In this document: piece after piece, positions 52,478 through 62,276 of the stretch
Numbering within the stretch: position 1 is the first letter of the stretch
Layout of the letters: every line of letters starts with the position of its first letter
DNA from: Bacteroidales bacterium
Lineage (GTDB): Bacteria; Bacteroidota; Bacteroidia; Bacteroidales; F082
Reading direction: 5' to 3'
Assembly: GCA_024710405.1 (NCBI GenBank)
Contig: JANJUV010000007.1
Span: forward strand, 434,001-498,000
DNA: 64,000 bases
Notes under the pieces: generated by a model
Seen by the model: the letters and a program-made list of their open reading frames with translations, nothing else
Told to the model about the DNA's origin: nothing
Databases searched by the model: none
Translations under genes and position numbers: made by a program

Positions 52478-55400
52478 ATGAACCCAACATACATGCCTGA
52501 GTTTCTATTTAGAAGGTTAATGCTGATTGCTTCTTTTTCAATTATTTGCCTGTCAACAGGCATTACCCAAAACCTGTGGGTGGAGGAAACAGAGCGTGAG
52601 AAAAATTGGGTGGATTCGGTTTATGCAAGTCTAAGCCTCGAAGAACGAATTGCCCAGCTGATGATGGTACGTGCCAACCAACCCGGACAACCATATGACA
52701 GCCGGATGGAAACCTGGATCAGAAACCACAATATTGGCGGTGTAACATTTTTTAAAGGCAAAGCCGGTGAGCAACTCATACAGACCAACCGCTGGCAGCA
52801 AATTGCCAAAACTCCGCTGCTTGTTTCCATCGACGCCGAATGGGGACTGGCCATGCGCATTGAATCTACTGTTCAGTATCCGCTTCAAATGGCACTCGGT
52901 GCTGTAGCCGACAACAACCTGATTTACGAAATGGGACGGCAGATTGGCGAGCAATGTGCAAGAATGGGCATTCACATGAATTTTGCCCCGGTGGTGGATG
53001 TCAACAACAATCCGGCAAACCCTGTGATAGGATTGCGGGCCTTTGGCGAAAACCCCGATATGGTATCGGAAAAAGGCTGGGCTTATGCCAGTGGCCTGCA
53101 GGATCAGGGAATTATTACCACAGCCAAGCATTACCCGGGTCATGGTGATACCCAAACTGATTCGCACTATACACTTCCGGTTGTTGACCACGATCCCGAA
53201 CATCTTTCAAAAGTTGAACTTAAACCGTTCAACCATCTCATTAATAAGGGCGTTTCCGGTATCATGGTAGCACACGTCAATTTCCCTGCATTTGAACCCA
53301 AAATAGACATTGCCGCTTCCCTCTCCAAAAATGTTGTTACAGGATTACTCAGGGAACAATCAGGATTTAACGGGCTGATAGTAACAGATGGTCTTGATAT
53401 GAAAGGTGTAACTGATTACCATCCATCAGGTGCGATAGAATTACTTGCCCTGATGGCCGGTAACGACATACTTCTATTGCCTGCCAATGTAACACTTGCC
53501 ATCAGAACTATTGCAGATGCTGCACTGAATGACCCCTTAGTTTCGGCACGTGTTGAAGAAAGTTGCCGCAAGGTGCTGCAGTATAAGTTCAGGGCAGGTC
53601 TGCACACATACCGGCCTGCTTTCACCGAAAACCTGAATAGGGATTTGAACAAAAAAGAATACAAAGAACTGGCATACAAGCTCTTCGAAGAATCAATGAC
53701 ACTTTTGATCAACCATGATGAAACAATTCCTTTTGCTAACAGCCAGACTCAAAAAGTTGCAACCCTTTCGGTAGGAGGCAACCGCAGCACCGGCTTTCAA
53801 AATGCACTGGCTGAATTGGGGCTCAGAGCCGATCACTTCAGTATTCCGCGCAATCCTTCAGCCGAGCAAATTGAAAAAATCAAAAAAGATCTTGATCCCT
53901 ATCATCATATTGTCGTTAGTATTCAAAACACCAACATACTTGCCCAGAAAAAGTATGGAATTGATCATCTGATTATTCAATTTATAAACGAACTCACCCG
54001 AACCAAAAATATTAGTCTTGTTTTATTTGCCTCCGCCTATGCTGCGGATTATTTTCAACCGAATAAAGGACTCAAAAGTTTATTGGTTGCCTGGCAGGAC
54101 AATCCGATGGCCGAAAAGGCCGCAGCTAATGTATTGATGGGAAAGGCTCCGTCAAAGGGTACCTTGCCCGTTTCGGTCGGCCAGAACTGGAAAGAAGGCT
54201 TCGGTCTGCGGTCTGCGGCATTTCAGTCAATACCTGCAGTTAAGCCAGAAATTAACATTAATCCGGCATCCGGGAACAACAACCCCTTCGGTTATGAGAA
54301 AACAGCATCCGTAAATCAGTCAATACTGTCACGAATTGATTCGGTTGTTGTTGATGCCATTGAACGGAAAGCCTTCCCGGGCTGTCAGATTGCAGCTATG
54401 AAGGACGGTAAAATGATCTACCTGAAGAGCTTTGGCTTCCACACCTATGACAAAACAAGACCAGTGAATGATTCTGATCTGTTTGATGTGGCTTCGTTAA
54501 CCAAAATACTGGCTTCGACACTTGCTGTTATGAAACTGAACGAACAAGGCAAACTGAAACTTGAAGACCCCCTGGGAAAATTTTTTCCTTTTATGGCCGG
54601 ATCGGATAAAAGTAGAATTACCATTTCGGAAATCCTGACCCATCAGTCAGGCTTCTCGGATTGGATTCCGTTTTATGAAAAACTAATAAGCACAGGCAGG
54701 CCTGACACGCTGGTTTTATCCGAAAATATCTCTGTCACACATCCTTTCCGGGTCGCAGAAAACCTTTATGTGCACAGGGACTACCACAACCGTATATTTG
54801 ACACCATTGTTCGTACACCCCTGAAGAAAAAGGAATACCGCTATTCAGACCTTGGCATGTATTTCGTGCCGCAAATTATAGAGCAACTGACAAATCAGGC
54901 CTTCGACCAGTATCTTGAACAACAGTTTTATCGTCCTATGGGACTGAAAACAACCACTTTTCAGCCGCTGAACCGTTTTCCGAAAGAAAGGATCGTGCCT
55001 ACAGAATTTGATACGGTTTTCAGAAAGCAACTTATTCATGGTGATGTGCACGATCAGGGTGCCGCATTGATGGGTGGTATTTCGGGACATGCCGGATTGT
55101 TTTCCAACGCCGCTGATGTGGCCCGCATCATGCAGATGCTGCTGGATAAAGGTGTTGCTGACAGCCTCAGGTACTTCACTGAACAAACAGTTGAGGTTTT
55201 CACCAGAGTTCGCTATCCGAACAACAACAACCGAAGGGCGCTGGGATTTGATAAAATTCCCCTGAAAAGCACCGAAAAAAACCGTATGCCAGCCAAAAAA
55301 GCCTCCGCAGCCAGTTTCGGACACTCGGGCTTTACGGGCACTTTTGCATGGGCCGACCCCGTTAACAAACTGGTGTTTGTGTTTCTGTCGAACCGTATCC

Positions 55401-55483
55401 ATCCCGACAGCAAGAATACGACTATCTCAAAGCTAAGTATCAGAACCAAAATTCACGAAATCCTCTACGAGGCCACACAATAA
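52478..55483 (+). CDS. NagZ-like GH3 glycosidase fused to a beta-lactamase-type serine hydrolase
   Basis: The protein of about 1001 residues has a signal peptide (FLFRRLMLIASFSIICLSTG). The ATG at 52478 follows the -7 box; 52493 is also possible. Residues about 45-380 are a GH3 domain with the NagZ catalytic loop TTAKHYPGHGDT (His/Asp dyad) and VTDGLDMKGV, then a GH3 C-terminal domain. From about 610 on it is a serine hydrolase with FDVASLTKILAST (SxxK) and YRYSDLGMYF, ending with SFGHSGFTGTF (the HxG/KTG-like box). Such fusions in Bacteroidota are thought to process cell-wall muropeptides. The next gene starts 1 base after its stop. Confidence 0.88.
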   Translation: MNPTYMPEFLFRRLMLIASFSIICLSTGITQNLWVEETEREKNWVDSVYASLSLEERIAQLMMVRANQPGQPYDSRMETWIRNHNIGGVTFFKGKAGEQLIQTNRWQQIAKTPLLVSIDAEWGLAMRIESTVQYPLQMALGAVADNNLIYEMGRQIGEQCARMGIHMNFAPVVDVNNNPANPVIGLRAFGENPDMVSEKGWAYASGLQDQGIITTAKHYPGHGDTQTDSHYTLPVVDHDPEHLSKVELKPFNHLINKGVSGIMVAHVNFPAFEPKIDIAASLSKNVVTGLLREQSGFNGLIVTDGLDMKGVTDYHPSGAIELLALMAGNDILLLPANVTLAIRTIADAALNDPLVSARVEESCRKVLQYKFRAGLHTYRPAFTENLNRDLNKKEYKELAYKLFEESMTLLINHDETIPFANSQTQKVATLSVGGNRSTGFQNALAELGLRADHFSIPRNPSAEQIEKIKKDLDPYHHIVVSIQNTNILAQKKYGIDHLIIQFINELTRTKNISLVLFASAYAADYFQPNKGLKSLLVAWQDNPMAEKAAANVLMGKAPSKGTLPVSVGQNWKEGFGLRSAAFQSIPAVKPEININPASGNNNPFGYEKTASVNQSILSRIDSVVVDAIERKAFPGCQIAAMKDGKMIYLKSFGFHTYDKTRPVNDSDLFDVASLTKILASTLAVMKLNEQGKLKLEDPLGKFFPFMAGSDKSRITISEILTHQSGFSDWIPFYEKLISTGRPDTLVLSENISVTHPFRVAENLYVHRDYHNRIFDTIVRTPLKKKEYRYSDLGMYFVPQIIEQLTNQAFDQYLEQQFYRPMGLKTTTFQPLNRFPKERIVPTEFDTVFRKQLIHGDVHDQGAALMGGISGHAGLFSNAADVARIMQMLLDKGVADSLRYFTEQTVEVFTRVRYPNNNNRRALGFDKIPLKSTEKNRMPAKKASAASFGHSGFTGTFAWADPVNKLVFVFLSNRIHPDSKNTTISKLSIRTKIHEILYEATQ

Positions 55484-55484
55484 A

Positions 55485-56402
55485 ATGCAACAGCATCACA
55501 CAAACAGGACAAAAGAAAGCAGAAATCTGTTCATCACGGTTTTCCTGAACTTCATCATAGCAACAGCCGAACTCATCGGAGGCATCTTCTCCAACAGTTT
55601 AGCACTTATATCAGATGCCATCCACAATTTCAGCGATGGGGTTGCCATGCTGATCACTTACATTACGGTGAAAATCAGCAAAAAGCAAAGCACGCCTCAA
55701 AAAACTTTCGGATATAAAAGAATTCAAATTCTGGCGGCACTGTTTAACGCTGTCACCCTCATTGCCATCTGCCTGTTTCTGATCTACGAATCCTACGACC
55801 GCTTTGTCAATCCTCAGGAAGTAAAAAGTCTGCCAATGTTGCTGGTGGCCTCCATCGGACTGATAGCTAACCTCGCCGGCGTGATCTTACTCAAGGATTT
55901 CAAATCGGGCAACATCAACATAAAAGCAGCTTACCTCCACCTGATCGGCGACACACTTTCGAGCGTGGCTGTAATCGTGGGCGGAATACTCATTTATTTT
56001 TACAACATTCACTGGATCGATCCCTTCATCACTGTGCTGATCAGCCTCTACATCATCCGCGAAACATATAAGGTGATTGCCGAAACCTACAACATTCTGA
56101 TGCAGGCCACCCCTGCATGGCTTGATCTTCAGGAAGTCGAAAAGCGTTTGTGCGCCATCGAAGGTGTTAAAGGAGTCCATCATGTGCATGCATGGAGCCT
56201 CACCGACCACGAAGTACATTTTGAAGGACATCTTGAACTCGAACAAGATATTAAAGTAAGCGAAGCCCAATTGATCTGCTGTGAAGCAACCATTATCCTC
56301 AGCAAGGAATTCGGCATCGGTCACAGCACACTGCAAGTTGAAAATAATTTATGTTCCACTCAAAACCTCATTGCCAATAGCAATGATTGTCAAACACCTT
56401 AA
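55485..56402 (+). CDS. Cation diffusion facilitator (zinc/cobalt exporter)
   Basis: A 305-residue CDF transporter with six membrane segments and the metal-binding signatures LISDAIHNFSDG (His and Asp in the second segment) and YLHLIGDTLSSVAVI (in the fifth). The cytoplasmic C-terminal domain (VEKRLCAIEGVKGVHHVHAW) is complete. It exports divalent cations from the cytoplasm in exchange for protons. It begins 1 base after the GH3 fusion gene and 6 bases before the next, so it lies in an operon of unrelated functions. Confidence 0.92.
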   Translation: MQQHHTNRTKESRNLFITVFLNFIIATAELIGGIFSNSLALISDAIHNFSDGVAMLITYITVKISKKQSTPQKTFGYKRIQILAALFNAVTLIAICLFLIYESYDRFVNPQEVKSLPMLLVASIGLIANLAGVILLKDFKSGNINIKAAYLHLIGDTLSSVAVIVGGILIYFYNIHWIDPFITVLISLYIIRETYKVIAETYNILMQATPAWLDLQEVEKRLCAIEGVKGVHHVHAWSLTDHEVHFEGHLELEQDIKVSEAQLICCEATIILSKEFGIGHSTLQVENNLCSTQNLIANSNDCQTP

Positions 56403-56408
56403 TTATAC

Positions 56409-57239
56409 ATGAAAAATAAAAAATCACTGTCTGTATTGTTGTGGGTCGCATCAGTGATCCTGATGGCTGCACTGGCCATTTATCAGCGTGCCACCGGACC
56501 GACTTACCCTGTGCGGGGCAAAGTAAACCTGGAGGGAACCAACTTTAAGTTCAAGCTTCTCAGAAGCTACAACACCGGCACCGATGCTCCGTTTGAGATG
56601 GATGTGCCTGATGGAACAACAGCTTTGTACCGCTACAAAAGATTCAAAAGCTTCGATGAATGGACTTCGGTCGAAATCGAAGCCGTTGACGGCAAAATAA
56701 GAGCCAATATTCCCGAGCAACCGGCAGCCGGTAAAGTCGAATATCAGATCGCACTGATACACAAGGGCATTTCGTATCCTTTGACCGATGAGCCGGTAAT
56801 TATCAGGTTTAAAGGCCCTGTTCCGGCTTTTGTGCTCATCCCGCATGTGTTTTTCATGTTTTTCGCTATGGTGTTCAGTATCCGCACAGGTTTCGAAGCC
56901 CTGCTGGTCAGACGAAAAACCTATGTTTTAACAGGAATCACCCTGCTGCTGCTTACAGTGGGCGGACTTATCCTCGGCCCGATTGTGCAGAAATATGCCT
57001 TTGATGCCTACTGGACGGGCTGGCCATGGGGGCACGACCTCACCGACAACAAAACACTGGCTGCCTTCATATTCTGGCTGATCGCCTGGCTGGTGCTCCG
57101 CAAAAAGAAGGAAAACATACTGTGGCCGGTTATCGCTACCATCGTCATGCTTGCCGTGTACCTGATTCCGCATAGTGTGATGGGCTCCGAAATTGACCAC
57201 ACCAAAACTGAGGCTCCCAAAACCGAAGTCAGCCAATGA
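56409..57239 (+). CDS. Membrane protein of unknown function
   Basis: The 276-residue protein has an N-terminal membrane anchor (LLWVASVILMAALAIY), an extracytoplasmic beta-rich part (residues 30-135, PVRGKVNLEGTNFKFKLL), and four further membrane segments in the C-terminal half (FVLIPHVFFMFFAMVF, TLLLLTVGGLILG, FIFWLIAWLVL, IATIVMLAVYLI). A conserved-looking WTGWPWGHDLTD lies between two segments. I do not recognise the family. Its stop overlaps the rhomboid start (ATGA). Confidence 0.7.
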   Translation: MKNKKSLSVLLWVASVILMAALAIYQRATGPTYPVRGKVNLEGTNFKFKLLRSYNTGTDAPFEMDVPDGTTALYRYKRFKSFDEWTSVEIEAVDGKIRANIPEQPAAGKVEYQIALIHKGISYPLTDEPVIIRFKGPVPAFVLIPHVFFMFFAMVFSIRTGFEALLVRRKTYVLTGITLLLLTVGGLILGPIVQKYAFDAYWTGWPWGHDLTDNKTLAAFIFWLIAWLVLRKKKENILWPVIATIVMLAVYLIPHSVMGSEIDHTKTEAPKTEVSQ

Positions 57240-57844
57240 ACATCGTCATCTTAGTCGTCACCATAGCTGTTTCCTTAGCCTGTTTCTACAATGCTGATTT
57301 GTTTAACAGGTTAAAATTCAACGCCTGGCTGATCAAAGAAAGAAAACAGACATACAGATTTCTATCCTACGGCCTGGTACACGCCGGGTGGATGCATCTG
57401 GCCATCAATATGTTTGTGCTGTATTCCTTTGGGAACCATGTTGAAGCCGCTTACAAAATGATTTTTGGCCCGGCTAAAGGTCTGCTCAACTACGGAATGT
57501 TGTATGTGGGCGGAATTATATTTGCCACTTTACTGGATTTCGGGAAACAAAAAAACAATCCCTACTACGATGCTGTGGGTGCCTCTGGTGCCGTTGCCGC
57601 TGTGCTGTTTTCGAGCATCATCCTGATGCCCACCAGCAGCCTGTTTGTATTTCCCATCCCGGTGCCTATCCCTGCATGGCTGTTCGGCATCCTCTACATT
57701 GCCTATTCCTACTGGATGGGCAAAAAAGGCAACGACAACATCGGACATAATGCCCACCTGCTTGGTGCTGTCTATGGAATCTTGTTTACCATCATTATGA
57801 AACCGTCGCTGCTGGGGTTGTTTCTGAAGAATCTGGGGATCTAG
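57236..57844 (+). CDS. Rhomboid family intramembrane serine protease
   Basis: A 202-residue membrane protein with six hydrophobic segments. The rhomboid signature is present: HAGWMHLAINMF in loop 1 and segment 2, the catalytic Ser in VGASGAVAAV, and the catalytic His in IGHNAHLLGAVYG. These enzymes cleave membrane proteins inside the bilayer. It overlaps the preceding gene by 4 bases. Repeat copy B begins immediately after its stop codon. Confidence 0.9.
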   Translation: MNIVILVVTIAVSLACFYNADLFNRLKFNAWLIKERKQTYRFLSYGLVHAGWMHLAINMFVLYSFGNHVEAAYKMIFGPAKGLLNYGMLYVGGIIFATLLDFGKQKNNPYYDAVGASGAVAAVLFSSIILMPTSSLFVFPIPVPIPAWLFGILYIAYSYWMGKKGNDNIGHNAHLLGAVYGILFTIIMKPSLLGLFLKNLGI

Positions 57845-58277
57845 GTTCTTGTTGCGGGTTACTAGTTACTAGTTACTAGTTACTAGTTACTGGTTAGGAA
57901 AAGATACTAAAAACAGCTAATACAGTTTCCTTTCAAACCTCCAAACCTTCAAACTTAATCGGGTTTCGGGTTTCGGGTTGCGGGTTGGGGTGAATGTCGG
58001 TTTGGTTTCTCCTTTCTGATCGGGGTCGTTGTTGGGAAGCTGCCAAATGATGTTTTAGTTTACACCTAACCAAGAAACAAGTACCAAGCGATGCCCTATG
58101 CCCGTCGAAGGGAGTTTATCGAAGGGAATCCACGATAGAACCATTCTAAATTACTCATCAATAAAGATTTTTCAGTTGACTTCCATTTTCCTCAAAAACC
58201 AATTATTCATATCTTTAGGCCTTAATTCATTGAAAGATGAAGAGCAATTTATGTCGTTACCTCAAATGTGCTTCACC
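57845..58277. other. Intergenic region between the rhomboid gene and the T9SS protein genes
   Basis: The left half is repeat copy B. The right half (58041-58277) has a GTCGAAGGG/TCGAAGGG direct repeat near 58104-58130 and a TATCTTTA sequence at about 58209, one base off the -7 box, which may serve the next gene. No other gene is supported. Confidence 0.5.
57846..58040 (-). repeat. Dispersed intergenic repeat, copy B (inverted relative to copy A)
   Basis: Read on the reverse strand it has the same order as copy A: AACCAAACCGACATTCACCC, two (not four) GGTTTGGA units, AAAGGAAACTGTATTAGCTG, then AACTAGTA-type units. The copies differ mainly in the number of 8-mers and in the terminal tract. Confidence 0.85.
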
Positions 58278-59678
58278 ATGAAAGCCAATCTTAAACTACA
58301 GCAGGATTCAACTAAGGGGAATCCATCCCGTGCTTTGTTGCTTCTTGGTATTTCCTTGGTGTCTGTGTCATCGGTTTTTGCGCAACAACAACTAGGACAA
58401 GGTGTTTCGGACTTCAACGAAAAACCCCTCGAAACCATCACCCTCCAACCCGGCACCATCAACTGGGTTTCATTCCCACGACTGGAACGCCAGAGCGATG
58501 GAACTGTGGATTCTGAATTCTTTTTTGAATCTACCATACCTGACCCCTCAAATTTTTTCGAAGCCAGACACAATGAAGGAGGTGTGATAATTGACAAAAC
58601 ATACAGCGAAGGTGATTGGTCAGGCGACCTTGATCTTGTCAGGTCATCATTAGGTTATAAAATCAGAACCAATCATAATAGTCAGGCTTATATCCCGATG
58701 ACCGGCACTGTGCTGGCTCCGAATACTGACGTCAGCATCAACCCCTTTTACGAAAACTGGCTGGGCTATTTCCTGTATAAGTCCCAAAGCCCCTTTGATG
58801 CCTTCCCCGATGAGGTGCAGTCGAAGCTGCAATCCATGAAGGGTAAATACTGGTCGTGCATCAAAAAGAACATGAGCCCGACCAAATCAAACATCGTCCA
58901 GGGATGGCTCTGTGCCTGCAACCAGATCGGCGGCATATGGCTGAACTATGGCGATATGGTAGCAGTTTACCCCGAAGAACGCGAAGAGTTCAGCTTTCAG
59001 TGGCAGCAAGTCCCGGGGCAAAAGACAGAAAGCACCTACCAGCCTCCTGAATACTTCAGCTTTACGGAAGGTTATGACTACACCTCGCTGTTTATTGAGC
59101 CTGACAGCAGTGGCACAATACAGGAAATCGGTGCATTTGCCGGCGACAGCTGCATTGGCGCAGCCGTGGTCAACCCCGGCGACAGTATTGTGCTGGTGCG
59201 GGCTTTTGTGCCTCCCGGCAGCCAGGATAGCATCACCCTGCAGTTGTACGATGGAATGAAATCGGGCAACAGGGTGGTCAGACAGTATTATGTTACGACA
59301 CCCGGTCAGGAGGAGCCACACTATCGAAGCATCAAAACACGGGAGCGTAAGCCCTGGTACCTGATCAGTCTTAAAGACAAACCTGATGAAAGTATTGAAG
59401 TACCCATCGGCCTTTCCTTCATAACCTACCCCAACCCGGCAGGAGACCAGATCAGCCTCAGGGTAACCGCACCCGAAGCAAGCGCACCGGGCAGTCTGCT
59501 GCTGCTCGATATGCAGGGCCGCATCGTGGCCATGCATTCCACAGGGCCTTTGAGCAAGGGCGACAACCTGATGAGTTTTTCCCTGAAAACCTCCGGTGCT
59601 CCTTTACCCTCAGGCTTGTACCAGCTTGTGTTGCGCAGCGCTCTTGGCACCGCCACACAAAAACTCATCGTTCAATAG
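58278..59678 (+). CDS. Secreted hypothetical protein with T9SS sorting domain
   Basis: The 466-residue protein has a signal peptide (RALLLLGISLVSVSSVFAQQ). The ATG at 58278 is preferred to in-frame starts up to 180 bases upstream because it gives a proper signal. The body has beta-rich repeats without a recognised enzyme motif (ETITLQPGTINWVSFPRLE, WLGYFLYKSQSPFDAFPDE). The end is a typical T9SS type A domain (ITYPNPAGDQISLRVTA, LPSGLYQLVLRS). It is one base upstream of another T9SS cargo gene, and probably co-transcribed with it. It would be displayed at the cell surface or released. Confidence 0.78.
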   Translation: MKANLKLQQDSTKGNPSRALLLLGISLVSVSSVFAQQQLGQGVSDFNEKPLETITLQPGTINWVSFPRLERQSDGTVDSEFFFESTIPDPSNFFEARHNEGGVIIDKTYSEGDWSGDLDLVRSSLGYKIRTNHNSQAYIPMTGTVLAPNTDVSINPFYENWLGYFLYKSQSPFDAFPDEVQSKLQSMKGKYWSCIKKNMSPTKSNIVQGWLCACNQIGGIWLNYGDMVAVYPEEREEFSFQWQQVPGQKTESTYQPPEYFSFTEGYDYTSLFIEPDSSGTIQEIGAFAGDSCIGAAVVNPGDSIVLVRAFVPPGSQDSITLQLYDGMKSGNRVVRQYYVTTPGQEEPHYRSIKTRERKPWYLISLKDKPDESIEVPIGLSFITYPNPAGDQISLRVTAPEASAPGSLLLLDMQGRIVAMHSTGPLSKGDNLMSFSLKTSGAPLPSGLYQLVLRSALGTATQKLIVQ

Positions 59679-59679
59679 T

Positions 59680-62040
59680 ATGAAAAGCGAGCAAAAACTT
59701 ATCGGGCATATATTTCTTGCCCGTGTGTCGGTCATTTTGTTGGCTTTGATGTTGGTGCTATGTCAGCTGGCAATAGCCGACACCTTGACGGTGAAGCAGG
59801 ACGGCACAGGCCACTACACCCAGATACAGCAGGCTTTGGACGCTGCCTCGGACAACGATGTGGTGCTGGTGTACCCCGGAACCTATTTTGAAAACATAGT
59901 GATGCCTCCGGGCAACCTTGAGTTGTGTGGCACTTATGTGTTGAGTGGCAACAGAACAGACATATACGCCACAGTGGTGGATGGCAACCATAACGGCTCC
60001 TGTGTGCAGTTTACACACGATGGATACCAGTATGTTGTCAACGGACTGGTGTTCCAGAACGGGAGCGGGACGCCATTTATTAATATTCCTATTACTAATG
60101 GCGGTGGTTTTTATGTAGAAAATTCAGATGTTACTGTATTGAACTGTATCATACAAAACAACTATGCCGCATCTGCAGGTGGGGTATGGATCAGCAATGC
60201 ATCAGTTTTTTTTAGTGGCAATATCATCAAAAACAACAGAAGTTTTGTAGGCAGGGGTGGCATATTGGTGTTGAATTCATCACAGGTAAGTTTTGACACC
60301 ATTCAGCTAAACTCTGTATTTAACAACTATGGACCAAGAATCCGCGATTATGGCCAATCTGTCCTGATGCCACCGATCAGGATCAAACTGGATACGGTGA
60401 CCACAATGAGGGTTAATAATTATTACTACTTTTCTTCATACGATACCAAGGGCTACAACACCTACTTGGTTGAGGTAGAGGGTCAAACAGGCTATTACGG
60501 TTATATTGAGCAGGATGTGTATGTATCGCCTCAGGGTGATGATGCCAATTCGGGCATTAGTCCCGATGAACCCCTGAAGTCGTTGAGCATGGCGCTCACA
60601 CGCATCGTGTCGGACAGCATGATTGAGCGCAGCATACACCTTGCACCGGGCACCTATTCGGCCACGGCCACAGGCGAACTCTTCCCCTTACAGTTCAAGC
60701 ACAATGTAAGCATCAAAGGGGCAGGCAGCGGGCAAACCACCATTGACCTTGAAGGCAGCGGCAATCTGTCGGGCTTGTTCATCGTTGGCACTTACCGTTT
60801 CCGTATGCAAGGGCTTGCCGTCCAAAACGGTGGTTATCCAGAGTTTCCAACTACCGGCTTTTCTGATTTTTATGTGAGCAGCTTAATCGAGTTTAGGGAT
60901 GTTGTCTTCAGTAATGCCGATATGTATGAAAGAGCATTTGGACCTGAGTTTAAGTCCGTAGATACTGTTATTTTCGACAGTTGCAGGTTTATTGGGAATG
61001 TCGGGGGCAGGGGGGTGTTCTTTTATAATTCTCCAACATATAACCCTGTTAAGCCTGTGATCAGGTTCGATATGTATAGTACAGTGTTTTCTGGAAACTC
61101 GAATGATGATCAAATTGAGTGGAAAACCTGTCCGCAGGTTGTCATTGACGGCATTGATGCTACTAACTACTTAGCCAGAGCCGATATAGTCAACTGCTTA
61201 TTCGATAACAATTCTGACAACTTGTATCAAACCGGCATTCAAGGGGTTTGTGTACTGGCTAGCCAATCTACTGTCCATATCGTCAACAGCACCATGACAG
61301 AAAACTTTTCACTGGCAGCAAATGGTTCTGCGGTGCTTTCCTACAATCATGGTAATGTAAAAGCAATAAATAGTATATTCCACCAAAACCATCCCAAACA
61401 ACTTGGTGTTTACGAGAACAATTCTGTTTGGTATGGCCCTGGAACGCTGGAAGTTTCCCATTCAATGGTCACTGATGGTTTGTCGGGCATTGCAAACATT
61501 GGCACAGGCAACACCATTGTTTACCACCCCTCCAACATCGACACCGACCCCCTCTTCACCGGATATGGCGATTTCCCTTATTCCCTGTCTGGCCTGTCGC
61601 CCTGCATTGATGCCGGCACCCTCGAACTGCCCGAAGGCATCACCCTTCCTTCCACCGACCTTGCCGGCAACCCGCGTGTGTGGGGCGGCAGTGTAGATAT
61701 GGGGGCATACGAGTTCAACCCGGTAACCATTGGTGAAAGCAGGTTGCAGTCAAAAACACCTGCCCGCCTTGTGGCCGCGCCCAACCCCTTTGTTCATGAA
61801 CTCGGCCTCACGGTAACGCCAAAAACAGGAGTTCCCGTGCGCATCACTGTGCACAACCTGTTGGGCCGCGAAGTCGCCCGCCTGCTCGATCAGACCGACA
61901 ACCGCCTGGCCTACACCACTCTGCAATGGAACGGTCGCGGCAGTGCCGGCGAAAACCTCCCCACGGGAGCCTATATCATCAGTTTGGTTGAAGATGGCAA
62001 AGAAGTGGAAAGTTTAAGAGTAGTAAAAAGTGAACGGTGA
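59680..62040 (+). CDS. Large T9SS-exported parallel beta-helix protein
   Basis: The 786-residue protein has a signal peptide (FLARVSVILLALMLVLCQLA). Two similar beta-helix modules follow, each starting with a DUF1565-like ladder (GHYTQIQQALDAASDNDVVL near residue 40; VYVSPQGDDANSGISPDEPL near residue 285), and the end of the helix has the choice-of-anchor Q pattern (GLSPCIDAGTLELP, DLAGNPRVWGG, VDMGAYEF). A T9SS type A domain closes the protein (VAAPNPFVHELGLTVTP, LPTGAYIISL). The start at 59680 lies 1 base after the previous gene. The middle parts are more AT-rich than the ends. Confidence 0.83.
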   Translation: MKSEQKLIGHIFLARVSVILLALMLVLCQLAIADTLTVKQDGTGHYTQIQQALDAASDNDVVLVYPGTYFENIVMPPGNLELCGTYVLSGNRTDIYATVVDGNHNGSCVQFTHDGYQYVVNGLVFQNGSGTPFINIPITNGGGFYVENSDVTVLNCIIQNNYAASAGGVWISNASVFFSGNIIKNNRSFVGRGGILVLNSSQVSFDTIQLNSVFNNYGPRIRDYGQSVLMPPIRIKLDTVTTMRVNNYYYFSSYDTKGYNTYLVEVEGQTGYYGYIEQDVYVSPQGDDANSGISPDEPLKSLSMALTRIVSDSMIERSIHLAPGTYSATATGELFPLQFKHNVSIKGAGSGQTTIDLEGSGNLSGLFIVGTYRFRMQGLAVQNGGYPEFPTTGFSDFYVSSLIEFRDVVFSNADMYERAFGPEFKSVDTVIFDSCRFIGNVGGRGVFFYNSPTYNPVKPVIRFDMYSTVFSGNSNDDQIEWKTCPQVVIDGIDATNYLARADIVNCLFDNNSDNLYQTGIQGVCVLASQSTVHIVNSTMTENFSLAANGSAVLSYNHGNVKAINSIFHQNHPKQLGVYENNSVWYGPGTLEVSHSMVTDGLSGIANIGTGNTIVYHPSNIDTDPLFTGYGDFPYSLSGLSPCIDAGTLELPEGITLPSTDLAGNPRVWGGSVDMGAYEFNPVTIGESRLQSKTPARLVAAPNPFVHELGLTVTPKTGVPVRITVHNLLGREVARLLDQTDNRLAYTTLQWNGRGSAGENLPTGAYIISLVEDGKEVESLRVVKSER

Positions 62041-62276
62041 ACGGTGAACAGTAACCCGGAACCAGAGATCAGAGATCAGAGACCAGAGACCAGAATTGGC
62101 ATATGGCAAAGGGCTAAGAGCTAAGGGCTAAGGGCTAACTCAACGCGCAACCCGGAACTCGTAACCCGAAACTCGCAACGCGCAACTCGCAACCCACAAC
62201 CAGCAACCAGAAACCAGAAACCAGCAACCAGCAACCAGAAACCAGCAACCAGCAACCAGAAACCAGAAACCAGTAT
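62038..62276. repeat. Low-complexity repeats of GAACGGT-, GGGCTAA- and AACCAGAA-type units
   Basis: Starting in the stop codon of the beta-helix gene come GTGAACG units, then AGAGATC and GGGCTAA units, then CAACCCG-type units, and from about 62190 many AACCAGAA/AACCAGCA units, ending a few bases before the stop codon of the convergent YqgE gene. The last tract resembles the tail of dispersed repeat copies A and B. Confidence 0.8.

Noticed and set aside
54845-55402. A 185-codon reverse frame opposite the GH3 fusion gene
   Set aside because: It is an antisense shadow of the conserved serine hydrolase domain.
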